Below are positions 53,497 to 61,311 of a stretch of 64,000 bases of DNA, piece by piece; the stretch's first letter is position 1, and every line of letters starts with the position of its first letter. The stretch lies in the NCBI GenBank assembly GCA_951813545.1, contig OX638352.1, positions 5,613,966-5,677,965 of the forward strand, given 5' to 3'. Under the pieces are notes generated by a model. It was not told the DNA's origin. It saw only the letters and a list, made by a program, of their open reading frames with translations, and made no database searches. The position numbers and the translations under genes were made by a program. This DNA comes from an uncultured Poribacteria bacterium (GTDB lineage: Bacteria; Poribacteria; WGA-4E; WGA-3G).

Positions 53497-54267
53497 ATGA
53501 ATGGTAACGACACCCAATTATCTAAATGGCAGAAATTTCGGAAAACGATTGTATGGGAATATGCGCAAGTTATCGTTGTAGCACTTATTCTCGTCTTTGG
53601 ATTCATACGTCCGTTTGTTGTTGAGGCTTTCAAAATCCCATCGGGGTCAATGGAAGACACGCTCCTTATTGGTGACCGGATACTGGTATGCAAGTTTATC
53701 TACGGCGTTAAGATACCCGGCACGGACATCAAAGTTTTCGATTTCCACAAACCCACCCGTGGTGACGTTTTCGTTTTCATCCCGCCGCACGATCGGGAAC
53801 GAAATTTCATCAAGCGCATCGTAGCCGTTGAAGGGGATACAATCGAAACACGCGGCGACACACTTTATGTAAACGGCGAAGTGGCTGAGGATAGCCATTA
53901 TACCAAGCACATGACATTCAGCCATTTCAGAAGAGGCGATTTTCCACCGTTCCGTCAGCCAGAGTATCTGCCAGAGACCGATGCTTTTTCCGACTATGCG
54001 TTAACCGCAAATCAATTTAGGCGTAAGTTTCCTGAGGGGAAACCCTTCACTGTGCCAAAAGGCACGGTATTCGCGATGGGTGACAACCGAGACCAAAGCA
54101 GTGATAGCCGCTCTTGGGGACCTGTAGATATAAACGACATTAAAGGACAAGCGTTTATGGTGTACTGGTCATTCGATGCCCGCCCGGCGAAGTTGTGGGA
54201 AGTGTGGAAGATGGTAGGTAACGTCCGATTCAACCGAATTGGCAAACTCATCCATGCACATCAATAG
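53497..54267 (+). CDS. lepB: Signal peptidase I, second copy
   Basis: This 256-residue paralog of the preceding gene has the same motifs (IPSGSMEDTLLIG, NFIKRIVAVEGDTIE, GDNRDQSSDSRSWGPV) and similar spacing. The N-terminus is shorter, with about 20 residues before the helix VIVVALILVFGFIRPFVV. The two proteins are closely related over the whole catalytic part, so the pair arose by tandem duplication. Both retain the Ser-Lys dyad and should be active. Confidence 0.93.
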   Translation: MNGNDTQLSKWQKFRKTIVWEYAQVIVVALILVFGFIRPFVVEAFKIPSGSMEDTLLIGDRILVCKFIYGVKIPGTDIKVFDFHKPTRGDVFVFIPPHDRERNFIKRIVAVEGDTIETRGDTLYVNGEVAEDSHYTKHMTFSHFRRGDFPPFRQPEYLPETDAFSDYALTANQFRRKFPEGKPFTVPKGTVFAMGDNRDQSSDSRSWGPVDINDIKGQAFMVYWSFDARPAKLWEVWKMVGNVRFNRIGKLIHAHQ

Positions 54268-54312
54268 TTGTCAGTTATCGGCTATCAGTTGTCGGTTAAG
54301 AATAGTTGTCAG

Positions 54313-54350
54313 TTATCGGTTATCAGTTGTCGGTTACTGATAACCGATAA
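54313..54350 (+). terminator. Long hairpin downstream of the lepB pair
   Basis: TTATCGGTTATCAGT (54313-54327) and ACTGATAACCGATAA (54336-54350) form a perfect 15-bp stem with an 8-base loop. It lies within a short direct repeat of TAGTTGTCAGTTATCGG (two copies, 54264-54327). There is no T-run after it, so it may be a structural repeat rather than an intrinsic terminator. Confidence 0.4.
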
Positions 54351-54565
54351 CCATAACTGTCAATTTTAGAAAAAACGGCTCATGGCATCGTAGGTGTTTT
54401 TGCTTGGGTGTTTCCCCCAGGTTGAACGGAACTTTAAAAACAGGCATATTGGGCGTAGAAACTTTCAACTTTTAGGACACTTCAAGGCACAGAGAATCGA
54501 GTGAAACCCAACGTTTTCTAAATTGACACCTATGGTTACTGATAACCTGACAACCACAAAGACTA

Positions 54566-56506
54566 ATGCATCAAGATAGACGACACCTCATCATTGGAAC
54601 AGCAGGACACGTTGACCACGGGAAAACCGCGCTCGTTGGGAGGCTTACCGGAATGGAGACAGACCGGCTCAAGGAAGAACAGGAACGTGGCTTGTCCATT
54701 GAGTTAGGCTTTGCCTACTTCGACCTGCCAGACGGTTCGCGTGCCGGTATTGTTGATGTTCCGGGTCATGAGAAATTCATCAGAAGCATGCTCTCCGGTG
54801 CTTACGGTATGGATATCGTCCTCTTTGTCGTTGATGCGAAGGAAGGTGTTCAGGAACAGACACTTGAACACTTGGCAATCTTGGACCTACTTGGGATTTC
54901 AAACGGCATCCTCGTGATGACAAAATCGGACTTGGCAACGCCCGATGAATTGGCGGAAGCGACCGAAATGACGCAGGAAATGCTCATTGGAACAAGTCTG
55001 GAAGGCATTCCAAATGTCAGCGTCTCTTCAATAACGGGTGCCGGCATTGAAACGCTAAAGCAGACGATTGTCGAACAGGTAGCACTCGCCACAAAAGCAG
55101 AGGAAAACGATGGAATTCCGAGACTATACGTTGACAGGGTTTTCACGGTGCAAGGGTTTGGCGTGGTTGTAACAGGCACCCTCATTGGCGGATCAATTAA
55201 TCAAGACCAACGGATGGTGATTCTCCCACAAGGCGACCCTATCCGCGTGCGCGGAATACAGGTACACAACGAAACTGCGCCGGTTGCACAAGCAGGACAA
55301 AGAACAGCACTAAACCTCTCCGGTATCTCCGCACAAGACATCCAACGCGGCGACGTGCTCTGTCCACTTGAATTTTCACAAGTAACCGACAATATCGATA
55401 TGTCGCTGCAAGTTCTATCTTCATTCCCAAGGATACTTGAACATTGGACGCGTCTCCGTGCGTATCTCGGCACCCGCGAAATATTTTGCAGATTGATTCT
55501 ATTGGTGGACGAAGCAATTTTACCGGGCGACACCGTGCAAGTTCAACTCCGCTTAGAGCAACCGATTCTAACGTTTAGGGGTGACCGAATTATTCTACGC
55601 GATTTCTCAGCACAATACACGGTAGGTGGCGGCGAGGTTATCAATCCGTTTGCTCCAAAGCATAAGCGGTTCGTCCCAGAAACCATCGCCACTTTAGCGC
55701 AGTGGGAAGAAGCAGACGATGCACAGATAGTGAACACTGTGTTAGAAAACAGCGATACCCTTTGCGTGCCGGAATCTTTTCTTTATTACTATCTACCACA
55801 TTCGCAGATGAACGTGAAAGCCATTTTGGATAAACTCGAAGCGGCTGACAAAATTGTGCGTTGGGATAAATCGGGTAGAACACCTCTGGTTTCTGATGCT
55901 GCACGTACGACAACGGCAAAAGAGAAAATCATAAACGCATTGGCAGATTTTCATGAAGCGCAACCACTTCTTGCCGGTCAAAACGCTTCGCAACTTCGTC
56001 GAGAACTTAAATTGGACGAAACCGGCTTTGAGAAACTTGAGAACCAACTCATTGCCGAAGATCAACTCGTTAAAGACGGGAATCTGATCCGGTTGGCATC
56101 TCACGAAATCCAGTTTTCCCAAGAGGAGGAAAACGCGAAGGAGACGTTAGAGAAACTATTCTTGGAAGCAGGTATCAACACACCGACGCTCAAAGAACTC
56201 AGTACACAACTTCCAAAATATACGCCGCAGGTGCTTGAATCCACGTTCTTTGCACTCCTGAACTTGGGACGATTCGTCAAAATAGCAGACAATTTTTTCA
56301 TTCACCAAACCGTTTTTGAGGAGACACGGGAATTACTCATCACTTATCTCCGAGAAAATGATATAATAACTGTCGCTGAATTCCGCGAAACTGCACAAAC
56401 CTCGCGAAAATACGCTGTTCCGTTTCTTGAGTATTGCGACAGCCAGAATTTTACGGTTCGAGACGGCAATGTCCGAAGGTTGCATCCGCGGCAGTTGGAA
56501 ACATAA
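54566..56506 (+). CDS. selB: Selenocysteine-specific elongation factor SelB
   Basis: SelB brings selenocysteyl-tRNA to UGA codons marked by a SECIS hairpin. This 646-residue protein has G motifs GTAGHVDHGKTALVG (G1), ERGLSIELGFAY (the SelB-specific switch I), DVPGHEKFIRSML (G3) and MTKSD (G4). EF-Tu-like beta domains follow (to about residue 370), then a long C-terminal part with winged-helix repeats for SECIS binding (for example QLRRELKLDETGFEKLENQLIAED). The selenocysteine tRNA lies 414 bases downstream on the same strand. Confidence 0.95.
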   Translation: MHQDRRHLIIGTAGHVDHGKTALVGRLTGMETDRLKEEQERGLSIELGFAYFDLPDGSRAGIVDVPGHEKFIRSMLSGAYGMDIVLFVVDAKEGVQEQTLEHLAILDLLGISNGILVMTKSDLATPDELAEATEMTQEMLIGTSLEGIPNVSVSSITGAGIETLKQTIVEQVALATKAEENDGIPRLYVDRVFTVQGFGVVVTGTLIGGSINQDQRMVILPQGDPIRVRGIQVHNETAPVAQAGQRTALNLSGISAQDIQRGDVLCPLEFSQVTDNIDMSLQVLSSFPRILEHWTRLRAYLGTREIFCRLILLVDEAILPGDTVQVQLRLEQPILTFRGDRIILRDFSAQYTVGGGEVINPFAPKHKRFVPETIATLAQWEEADDAQIVNTVLENSDTLCVPESFLYYYLPHSQMNVKAILDKLEAADKIVRWDKSGRTPLVSDAARTTTAKEKIINALADFHEAQPLLAGQNASQLRRELKLDETGFEKLENQLIAEDQLVKDGNLIRLASHEIQFSQEEENAKETLEKLFLEAGINTPTLKELSTQLPKYTPQVLESTFFALLNLGRFVKIADNFFIHQTVFEETRELLITYLRENDIITVAEFRETAQTSRKYAVPFLEYCDSQNFTVRDGNVRRLHPRQLET

Positions 56507-56538
56507 ACGCATCACTTTACTTTGTGCAATGGATTACA

Positions 56539-56814
56539 TAACGTGAACTCGACTCAAGAAGTTAGAGGTGCCCTGGTATAACATATCTGTCTAGATCCGA
56601 TAATAGAAACATACCCGCACTCCAGCGGAGTGCTATGTGTCCGATACCACATACCGCTCCGCTGGAGCGGAAATGTCTCTTTGGATGCTTGCTATAGACA
56701 TATTGCTCCTCTGGAGCAAAGCCAGAGGCTTTAGGTATTGCGATGGGTCTTCAGTTTGCCCTATTACGTCAATGTAATAATGAACCAACTTCTTATTATA
56801 CCGAACTCACGTTA
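56539..56814 (+). repeat. 276-bp element with TAACGTGA ends and GCTCC hairpins
   Basis: The left end TAACGTGAACTCG (56539-56551) and right end CGAACTCACGTTA (56802-56814) are inverse with two mismatches. Inside are three 17-base hairpins: GCACTCC-AGC-GGAGTGC (56617), CCGCTCC-GCT-GGAGCGG (56654) and TTGCTCC-TCT-GGAGCAA (56703). The right part is shared with 52395-52470. No target duplication was seen. Confidence 0.65.
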
Positions 56815-56869
56815 CATAGACTTTTGATGGCTGTTCAGATTCCAGACCCCATTGAAATTAACCGAAAAC

Positions 56870-56894
56870 CATCGTGGAACGTAGTGGAACGATG
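56870..56894 (+). promoter_or_regulatory. Conserved hairpin ahead of the selenocysteine tRNA
   Basis: CATCGT (56870-56875) pairs with ACGATG (56889-56894) around the loop GGAACGTAGTGGA. A second copy with paired changes in the stem (CACCGC/GCGGTG) and nearly the same loop lies 22 bases before dapB at 63223-63247. The role is unknown. Confidence 0.5.
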
Positions 56895-56920
56895 CCCAGA
56901 TTTAATAGCTTAAAAATTAT

Positions 56921-57014
56921 GGGGGAGGATAGGGTCCGGTGGCCCTACCGGTCTTCAAAACCGGCTTGTCCATGCAAGTGGATAGGTGGGTTCGACTCCC
57001 ACCCTCTCCCGCCA
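56921..57014 (+). tRNA. selC: tRNA-Sec (anticodon TCA)
   Basis: The 94-base gene folds with an 8-bp acceptor stem (GGGGGAGG with CCTCTCCC, one G-U pair), a D-arm AGGG/CCCT, an anticodon stem CCGGT/ACCGG with loop CTTCAAA (anticodon TCA), a long variable arm (CTTGTCC...GGATAG region) and a 5-bp T-stem GTGGG/CCCAC with loop TTCGACT. The 8+5 arrangement, the long variable arm and the TCA anticodon are diagnostic of bacterial tRNA-Sec. Discriminator G and CCA (57012-57014) are encoded. It lies just downstream of selB. Confidence 0.96.
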
Positions 57015-57036
57015 TCAGACAAAAAAGAGTTAAACA

Positions 57037-57843
57037 AGAAACGGTAGCCATGCAACAACGGCGCATGGCGGATTGTTAAAAGGCTCATGCCCTGCCGAAA
57101 CTTTACTGATAGCTCCCGTTAGGGCTAAATTAAAAAAAGAAACGGTAGTCATGCAACAACGGCGCATGACGGATTGTTGAAAGGTTCATGCCCTGCCGAA
57201 ACTTTACTGATAGCTCCCGTTAGGGCTAAATTAAAAAAAGAAACGGTAGTCATGCAACAACGGCGCATGACGGATTGTTGAAAGGTTCATGCCCTGCCGA
57301 AACTTTACTGATAGCTCCCGTTAGGGCTAAATTAAAAAAAGAAACGATAGCCATGCAACAACGGCGCATGACGGATTGTTGAAAGGTTCATGCCCTGCCG
57401 AAACTTTACTGATAGCTCCCGTTAGGGCTAAATTAAAAAAAGAAACGATAGCCATGCAACAACGGCGCATGACGGATTGTTGAAAGGTTCATGCCCTGCC
57501 GAAACCTTACTGATAGCTCCCGTTAGGGCTAAATTAAAAAAAGAAACGATAGCCATGCAACAACGGCGCATGGCGGATTGTTGAAAGGTTCGTGCCTGCC
57601 GAAACTTTACTGATAGCTCCCGTTAGGGCTAAATTAAAAAAAGAAACGATAGCCATGCAACAACGGCGCATGGCGGATTGTTGAAAGGCTCGTGCCCTGC
57701 CGAAACTTTACTGATAGCTCCCGTTAGGGCTAAATTAAAAAAAGAAACGATAGCCATGCAACAACGGCGCATGGCAGATTGTTGAAAGGCTCGTGCCCTG
57801 CCGAAACCTTACTGATAGCTCCCGTTAGGGCTAAATTAAAAAA
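57037..57843 (+). repeat. Array of eight tandem 101-bp non-coding units between tRNA-Sec and lipA
   Basis: Units begin AGAAACGGTAG (or AGAAACGATAG) at 57037, 57138, 57239, 57340, 57441, 57542, 57642 and 57743. All are 101 bases except the sixth, which is 100. Each unit has a hairpin GNCATGC-AACAACGGC-GCATGNC, a second hairpin TAGCTCC/GGGCTA and an A-rich joint TTAAAAAAAG. The length is not a multiple of three and no frame is conserved. There are no CRISPR spacers. The last unit ends at the A of the lipA ATG. Confidence 0.95.
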
Positions 57844-58742
57844 TGCTAAAAACGCTTCCACTCGTTGAACCCAAAACCCAGCAACGACGGCACCCGACCT
57901 GGATCAAGGCTCGGATGCCGAGCGGTGGTAACTACGCTGAACTCAAAAAACTCATGCGGGATTTGCAACTCCACACGGTTTGCGAAGAGGCACGCTGTCC
58001 CAATATCGGTGAATGTTGGAACAGCCGCACCGCCACCTTCATGATACTCGGAGATGTCTGCACACGCCGTTGCATGTTTTGTGCCGTCAAAAAAGGCGCG
58101 CCCGGCGGTGTTGTCGATACAGATGAACCGCGTAGACTTGGCGAGGCTGTCGGTTATCTAAAACTCAATCACATCGTTATCACCTCAGTTAACCGCGACG
58201 ACCTTGCCGACGGTGGTGCGAGCGTTTTTGCGGAATGTATCGCTGAAGCACGGAAACACCGTCCCGGATGCACAGTGGAAGTCCTTATTCCAGACCTTGA
58301 GGGAAACTGGGATGCACTCGCTGTTATTGTGCAAGCACATCCAGAAGTGCTTAATCACAACACAGAGACAGTCTCGCGCCTCTACCGCCGCGTTCGTCCG
58401 TATGCAAATTATCAACAAACCCTAAATCTCCTCCGAATCGGTAAACAACTGGATGCTCAGGTCCTCACAAAATCTGGACTCATGGTAGGCTTAGGCGAAA
58501 CCGTGACAGAACTCTTAGAGACCATGGAAGACATCCGCAATACCGAATGTGACATTCTCACCATCGGTCAATATCTCTCCCCTTCTCCACGCCACTTGCC
58601 GATTCAACGCTACTATACTCCCGAAGAATTCGAGGAACTCAAAGAAGCAGGAATCGAAATGGGATTTCGACATGTAGAATCGGGTCCATTAGTGCGAAGT
58701 TCCTACCACGCTGGCGAACAAGCAAGATTAGACCAAAACTAA
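57843..58742 (+). CDS. lipA: Lipoyl synthase
   Basis: LipA is a radical SAM enzyme that inserts two sulfurs into the octanoyl group bound to the lipoyl domain. This 299-residue protein has both clusters: the auxiliary C-x4-C-x5-C motif in CEEARCPNIGECW and the radical SAM CxxxCxxC in CTRRCMFCAVKKG. HIVITSVNRDDLADGGA, VEVLIPDLEG and the C-terminal SGPLVRSSYHA are typical. Initiation is directly after the last 101-bp repeat; AGGG lies 13 bases ahead, which is far. lipB is not adjacent. Confidence 0.96.
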   Translation: MLKTLPLVEPKTQQRRHPTWIKARMPSGGNYAELKKLMRDLQLHTVCEEARCPNIGECWNSRTATFMILGDVCTRRCMFCAVKKGAPGGVVDTDEPRRLGEAVGYLKLNHIVITSVNRDDLADGGASVFAECIAEARKHRPGCTVEVLIPDLEGNWDALAVIVQAHPEVLNHNTETVSRLYRRVRPYANYQQTLNLLRIGKQLDAQVLTKSGLMVGLGETVTELLETMEDIRNTECDILTIGQYLSPSPRHLPIQRYYTPEEFEELKEAGIEMGFRHVESGPLVRSSYHAGEQARLDQN

Positions 58743-58761
58743 CAACATTATAAAATATCTG

Positions 58762-58881
58762 GTGCTTGTGCTGTCAGTATCCCTCTGCAATAAAGATGTA
58801 AACGAAGGAAACACGACTGACGTTACTACTGCGAAAGATGATTTTGAAATAATCTTTTTCATTCGTGGAGTGATCCATTAG
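58762..58881 (+). CDS. Possible small exported protein, weakly supported
   Basis: A 39-codon frame from GTG 58762 to TAG starts with a hydrophobic stretch (LVLVLSVSLC) followed by a polar region with DVNEGNTTDVTTAKDD. The length and the lipobox-like cysteine fit a small lipoprotein, but no ribosome binding site is clear, and the frame runs on from the end of lipA. Confidence 0.2.
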   Translation: MLVLSVSLCNKDVNEGNTTDVTTAKDDFEIIFFIRGVIH

Positions 58882-58933
58882 GTTTACACAACTACCCAAG
58901 AAGTTTTCCAACCTCGTTTATAAGGAGGAACCC

Positions 58934-59308
58934 ATGAATCGAAGATTTGAACACATAACGCTATTTGTCATCTGTGTGCTTCTACTCACAGTAATCGGAT
59001 GCGCGTCACACACCATAGAACATGACCAGAATGTTGAAGCCTTCTATAGCCCTTGGTTGAACCAGTCCTTTGAAGAATTTTTGGAGAAGAACCCCGATCC
59101 AAAACAGTCAACCCCTATAGGTCAAGGCAAATATAGGCATACTTACGTTCACGATATTGAATCACAACTTGAAATTGTTGTCAATCTATCAGCAGCAATA
59201 GGAGACACAGATACGGGGCACGACGATTACTACCATATCTATGTCTATGTGAACAGTGCCGGGATTATCTATAAGATGGATTACCGACGCAAATCCGAGA
59301 CATGGTAA
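58934..59308 (+). CDS. Small lipoprotein of unknown function
   Basis: This 124-residue protein starts at 58934, with AAGGAGGAA ahead. The N-terminal signal is followed by the lipobox TVIGCASHT. The mature part is an alpha/beta-looking domain with FEEFLEKNPDP, KYRHTYVHDIES and DDYYHIYVYVNSAGIIYKMDYRRK, reminiscent of small lipid-anchored periplasmic proteins but not assigned. It is separate from lipA (190-base gap) and has no partner gene nearby. Confidence 0.7.
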   Translation: MNRRFEHITLFVICVLLLTVIGCASHTIEHDQNVEAFYSPWLNQSFEEFLEKNPDPKQSTPIGQGKYRHTYVHDIESQLEIVVNLSAAIGDTDTGHDDYYHIYVYVNSAGIIYKMDYRRKSETW

Positions 59309-59325
59309 TAACCCTAAAGCGGCAA

Positions 59326-59391
59326 ATGAATCGCGTAATTCGAGTCATGCTAATTGCGGCGATGATAATGCCGTCTACTGCGTGCTCTTAA
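59326..59391 (+). CDS. Possible 21-residue lipoprotein-like peptide
   Basis: ATG 59326 to TAA 59389-59391 encodes a basic start, a hydrophobic stretch (VMLIAAMIMPSTAC) and then SerStop, so a lipobox-like TAC-S at the very end. Entericidin-type and lysis lipoproteins are similarly small, but the ribosome binding site is poor. Low confidence. Confidence 0.2.
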   Translation: MNRVIRVMLIAAMIMPSTACS

Positions 59392-59563
59392 GGCTTAACC
59401 CTACCAGAAATTTTTCATACTTTACATAAAATCTGATTTTTGTTAAACTAATGTCTGAGGCATATATTTTTTTGACACTGCGAAATGCCACCCTTTTTCT
59501 TTACGATATGATTTAGCGACAGGAAATTGCAATTGTCTGAGCACGAAAACACGGAGGCGGAAC

Positions 59564-61291
59564 ATGAAGAGGCACATTTTTCTCGAAGTCGCAAACTACG
59601 GTCTCTACACAAAATGCGCAAGCCTTGCAATTTTTGTAGTAGCCTTAGTGTTTGCTGCGATACCGAGCACCGTTCCAGTCAACGCCGGGACAGAAAACAT
59701 CCAACCTGTCACCAACGAGATGCTGCTTTCAGCACAAGACGATCCCGAAAGCTGGTTGATGTATGGACGGGACTACAAAAGTTGGCGATATAGTCAACTG
59801 ACACAAGTTAATACTGAAAACGTTAATAGACTTGTCACAAAATGGGCTTTCCAAATTGGAACACCTTACGATAAATTTGAATGCACGCCACTTGTCGTTG
59901 ACGGCATGATGATCATCACGACCCCTTATAGTACAATCTACGCCGTAGATGCCAGAACCGGTAAGGAATTGTGGCGATATGATTATGAACTCCCCGACGA
60001 TTTAGCCATCTGTTGTGGTATGGTGAATCGAGGGGCTGCCATTCTCGGCGATAAAATCTTCTGGACAACACTTGACGCACATCTCCTCGCACTTGACGCG
60101 AAAACCGGCAGGGTATTATGGGATCGAGTCGTCGGCGATTTAACGAACGCTGAATCTCTTACTGTTGCCCCCTTAGTCGTCAAAGATAAAGTGATTGTCG
60201 GCATATCAGGCGCGGAATACGGCATCCGTGGCTACATTGATGCCTATTATGCTGAAACAGGTGAACAGGCATGGAGATTCTATACCGTCCCTTCAAAAGA
60301 CGAACCCGGCGGTGATACATGGGAAGGCGATTCATGGATGACAGGCGGCGGATCCGCCTGGGTCACAGGTTCCTACGACCCGGAATTGAATCTCGTCTAT
60401 TGGGGAACAGGCAACCCCGCGCCGGACTGGAACGGCGACGTTCGGAAGGGCGACAACCTCTACACAGACTGCATCGTCGCATTGGATGCCGATACCGGAA
60501 AACTCCAATGGTATTTTCAAGCGACACCGCACGATCTATGGGATTGGGACGGTGTGAGTGAACCTGTCCTGATTGATATGGAAATTGACGGTGCACCGGT
60601 TAAAGCGTTGATGCAAGCGAATCGTAACGGTTATTTCTATGTCCTCGATAGAACCAACGGGAAATTTCTATATGCAAGTACTTACTGCGAAATGAACTGG
60701 TCTGCGGGACTCGATGAAAATGGTCGTCCTACGGTCAAACCCGGCGTGTCTACTTCAGAGGAAGGCACTATCCGTGTCTGCCCCGGCGTTGAAGGCGGGA
60801 AGAATTGGTCCCCTTCAGCCTACAACCCTCTTACGAATTTACTCTATGTCCCTTCACTGGAACTCTGCGGTTCCTTTCATCAAGGGCGCGTCTTCTATCT
60901 GAAAGGTTTACCCTATCTCGGAAGCGGTATGACAGCAGAGAGAGACGAAGCTGGCGACGTAGAGATGTGGGGACACATCAGCGCGATTGATATTTCTACA
61001 GGCGAGACTAAATGGCGCCACAAAACAAACTTTCCACAATGGGGCGGATGCCTTACAACAGCAGGTGGTCTCGTTTTTGCTGGCGATTTAGAGGGAAGAT
61101 TCATGGCATTGTCGGCAGAAACCGGCGAAGTGCTTTGGGACTTCCAAACTGGATCAGGCGTTCATGCACCACCGATTACCTATCAACTCGACGGGACGCA
61201 ATACGTCGCGGTAGCATCAGGTGCTGTGAAATATGCTGAAGTTAACGCGCGCCAAGGGGGAACCCTCTTTGTGTTCGCGCTTTTTGAATGA
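59564..61291 (+). CDS. PQQ-dependent alcohol dehydrogenase, predicted lanthanide type (XoxF/PedH-like)
   Basis: This 575-residue quinoprotein is an eight-bladed propeller with W-motifs such as LWRYDYEL, TGRVLWDR and TGKLQWYF. A signal peptide precedes residue 41. The adjacent cysteine pair of the PQQ pocket is C150-C151 (DDLAICCGMV). Metal ligands by homology: E218 (GISGAEYGIRG), N284 (GTGNPAPDWN) and D327 (DLWDWDGV), with a further aspartate, D329, two residues after the catalytic aspartate. This extra aspartate is the hallmark of lanthanide-dependent enzymes; Ca2+ enzymes usually have Ala or Ser there. It acts in the periplasm on alcohols or aldehydes. A binding protein and cytochrome c follow. 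Confidence 0.88.
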   Translation: MKRHIFLEVANYGLYTKCASLAIFVVALVFAAIPSTVPVNAGTENIQPVTNEMLLSAQDDPESWLMYGRDYKSWRYSQLTQVNTENVNRLVTKWAFQIGTPYDKFECTPLVVDGMMIITTPYSTIYAVDARTGKELWRYDYELPDDLAICCGMVNRGAAILGDKIFWTTLDAHLLALDAKTGRVLWDRVVGDLTNAESLTVAPLVVKDKVIVGISGAEYGIRGYIDAYYAETGEQAWRFYTVPSKDEPGGDTWEGDSWMTGGGSAWVTGSYDPELNLVYWGTGNPAPDWNGDVRKGDNLYTDCIVALDADTGKLQWYFQATPHDLWDWDGVSEPVLIDMEIDGAPVKALMQANRNGYFYVLDRTNGKFLYASTYCEMNWSAGLDENGRPTVKPGVSTSEEGTIRVCPGVEGGKNWSPSAYNPLTNLLYVPSLELCGSFHQGRVFYLKGLPYLGSGMTAERDEAGDVEMWGHISAIDISTGETKWRHKTNFPQWGGCLTTAGGLVFAGDLEGRFMALSAETGEVLWDFQTGSGVHAPPITYQLDGTQYVAVASGAVKYAEVNARQGGTLFVFALFE

Positions 61292-61311
61292 TACGATAGG
61301 AGGTTTGCAGA

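Larger units (their letters stand above)
56507..56920. other. Intergenic region between selB and the selenocysteine tRNA
   Basis: It is filled by the TAACGTGA-bounded element (56539-56814) and a hairpin just before the tRNA (56870-56894). No gene is present. Confidence 0.5.

Noticed and set aside
54264..54350. Attachment site or replication origin in the GTTATCGG repeats
   Set aside because: The repeats are short, imperfect and palindromic, with no integrase, DnaA-box cluster or skew evidence nearby. A simple hairpin repeat is sufficient.
57037..57843. CRISPR array
   Set aside because: Units are contiguous and nearly identical along all 101 bases, with no unique spacers, and no cas gene is near.
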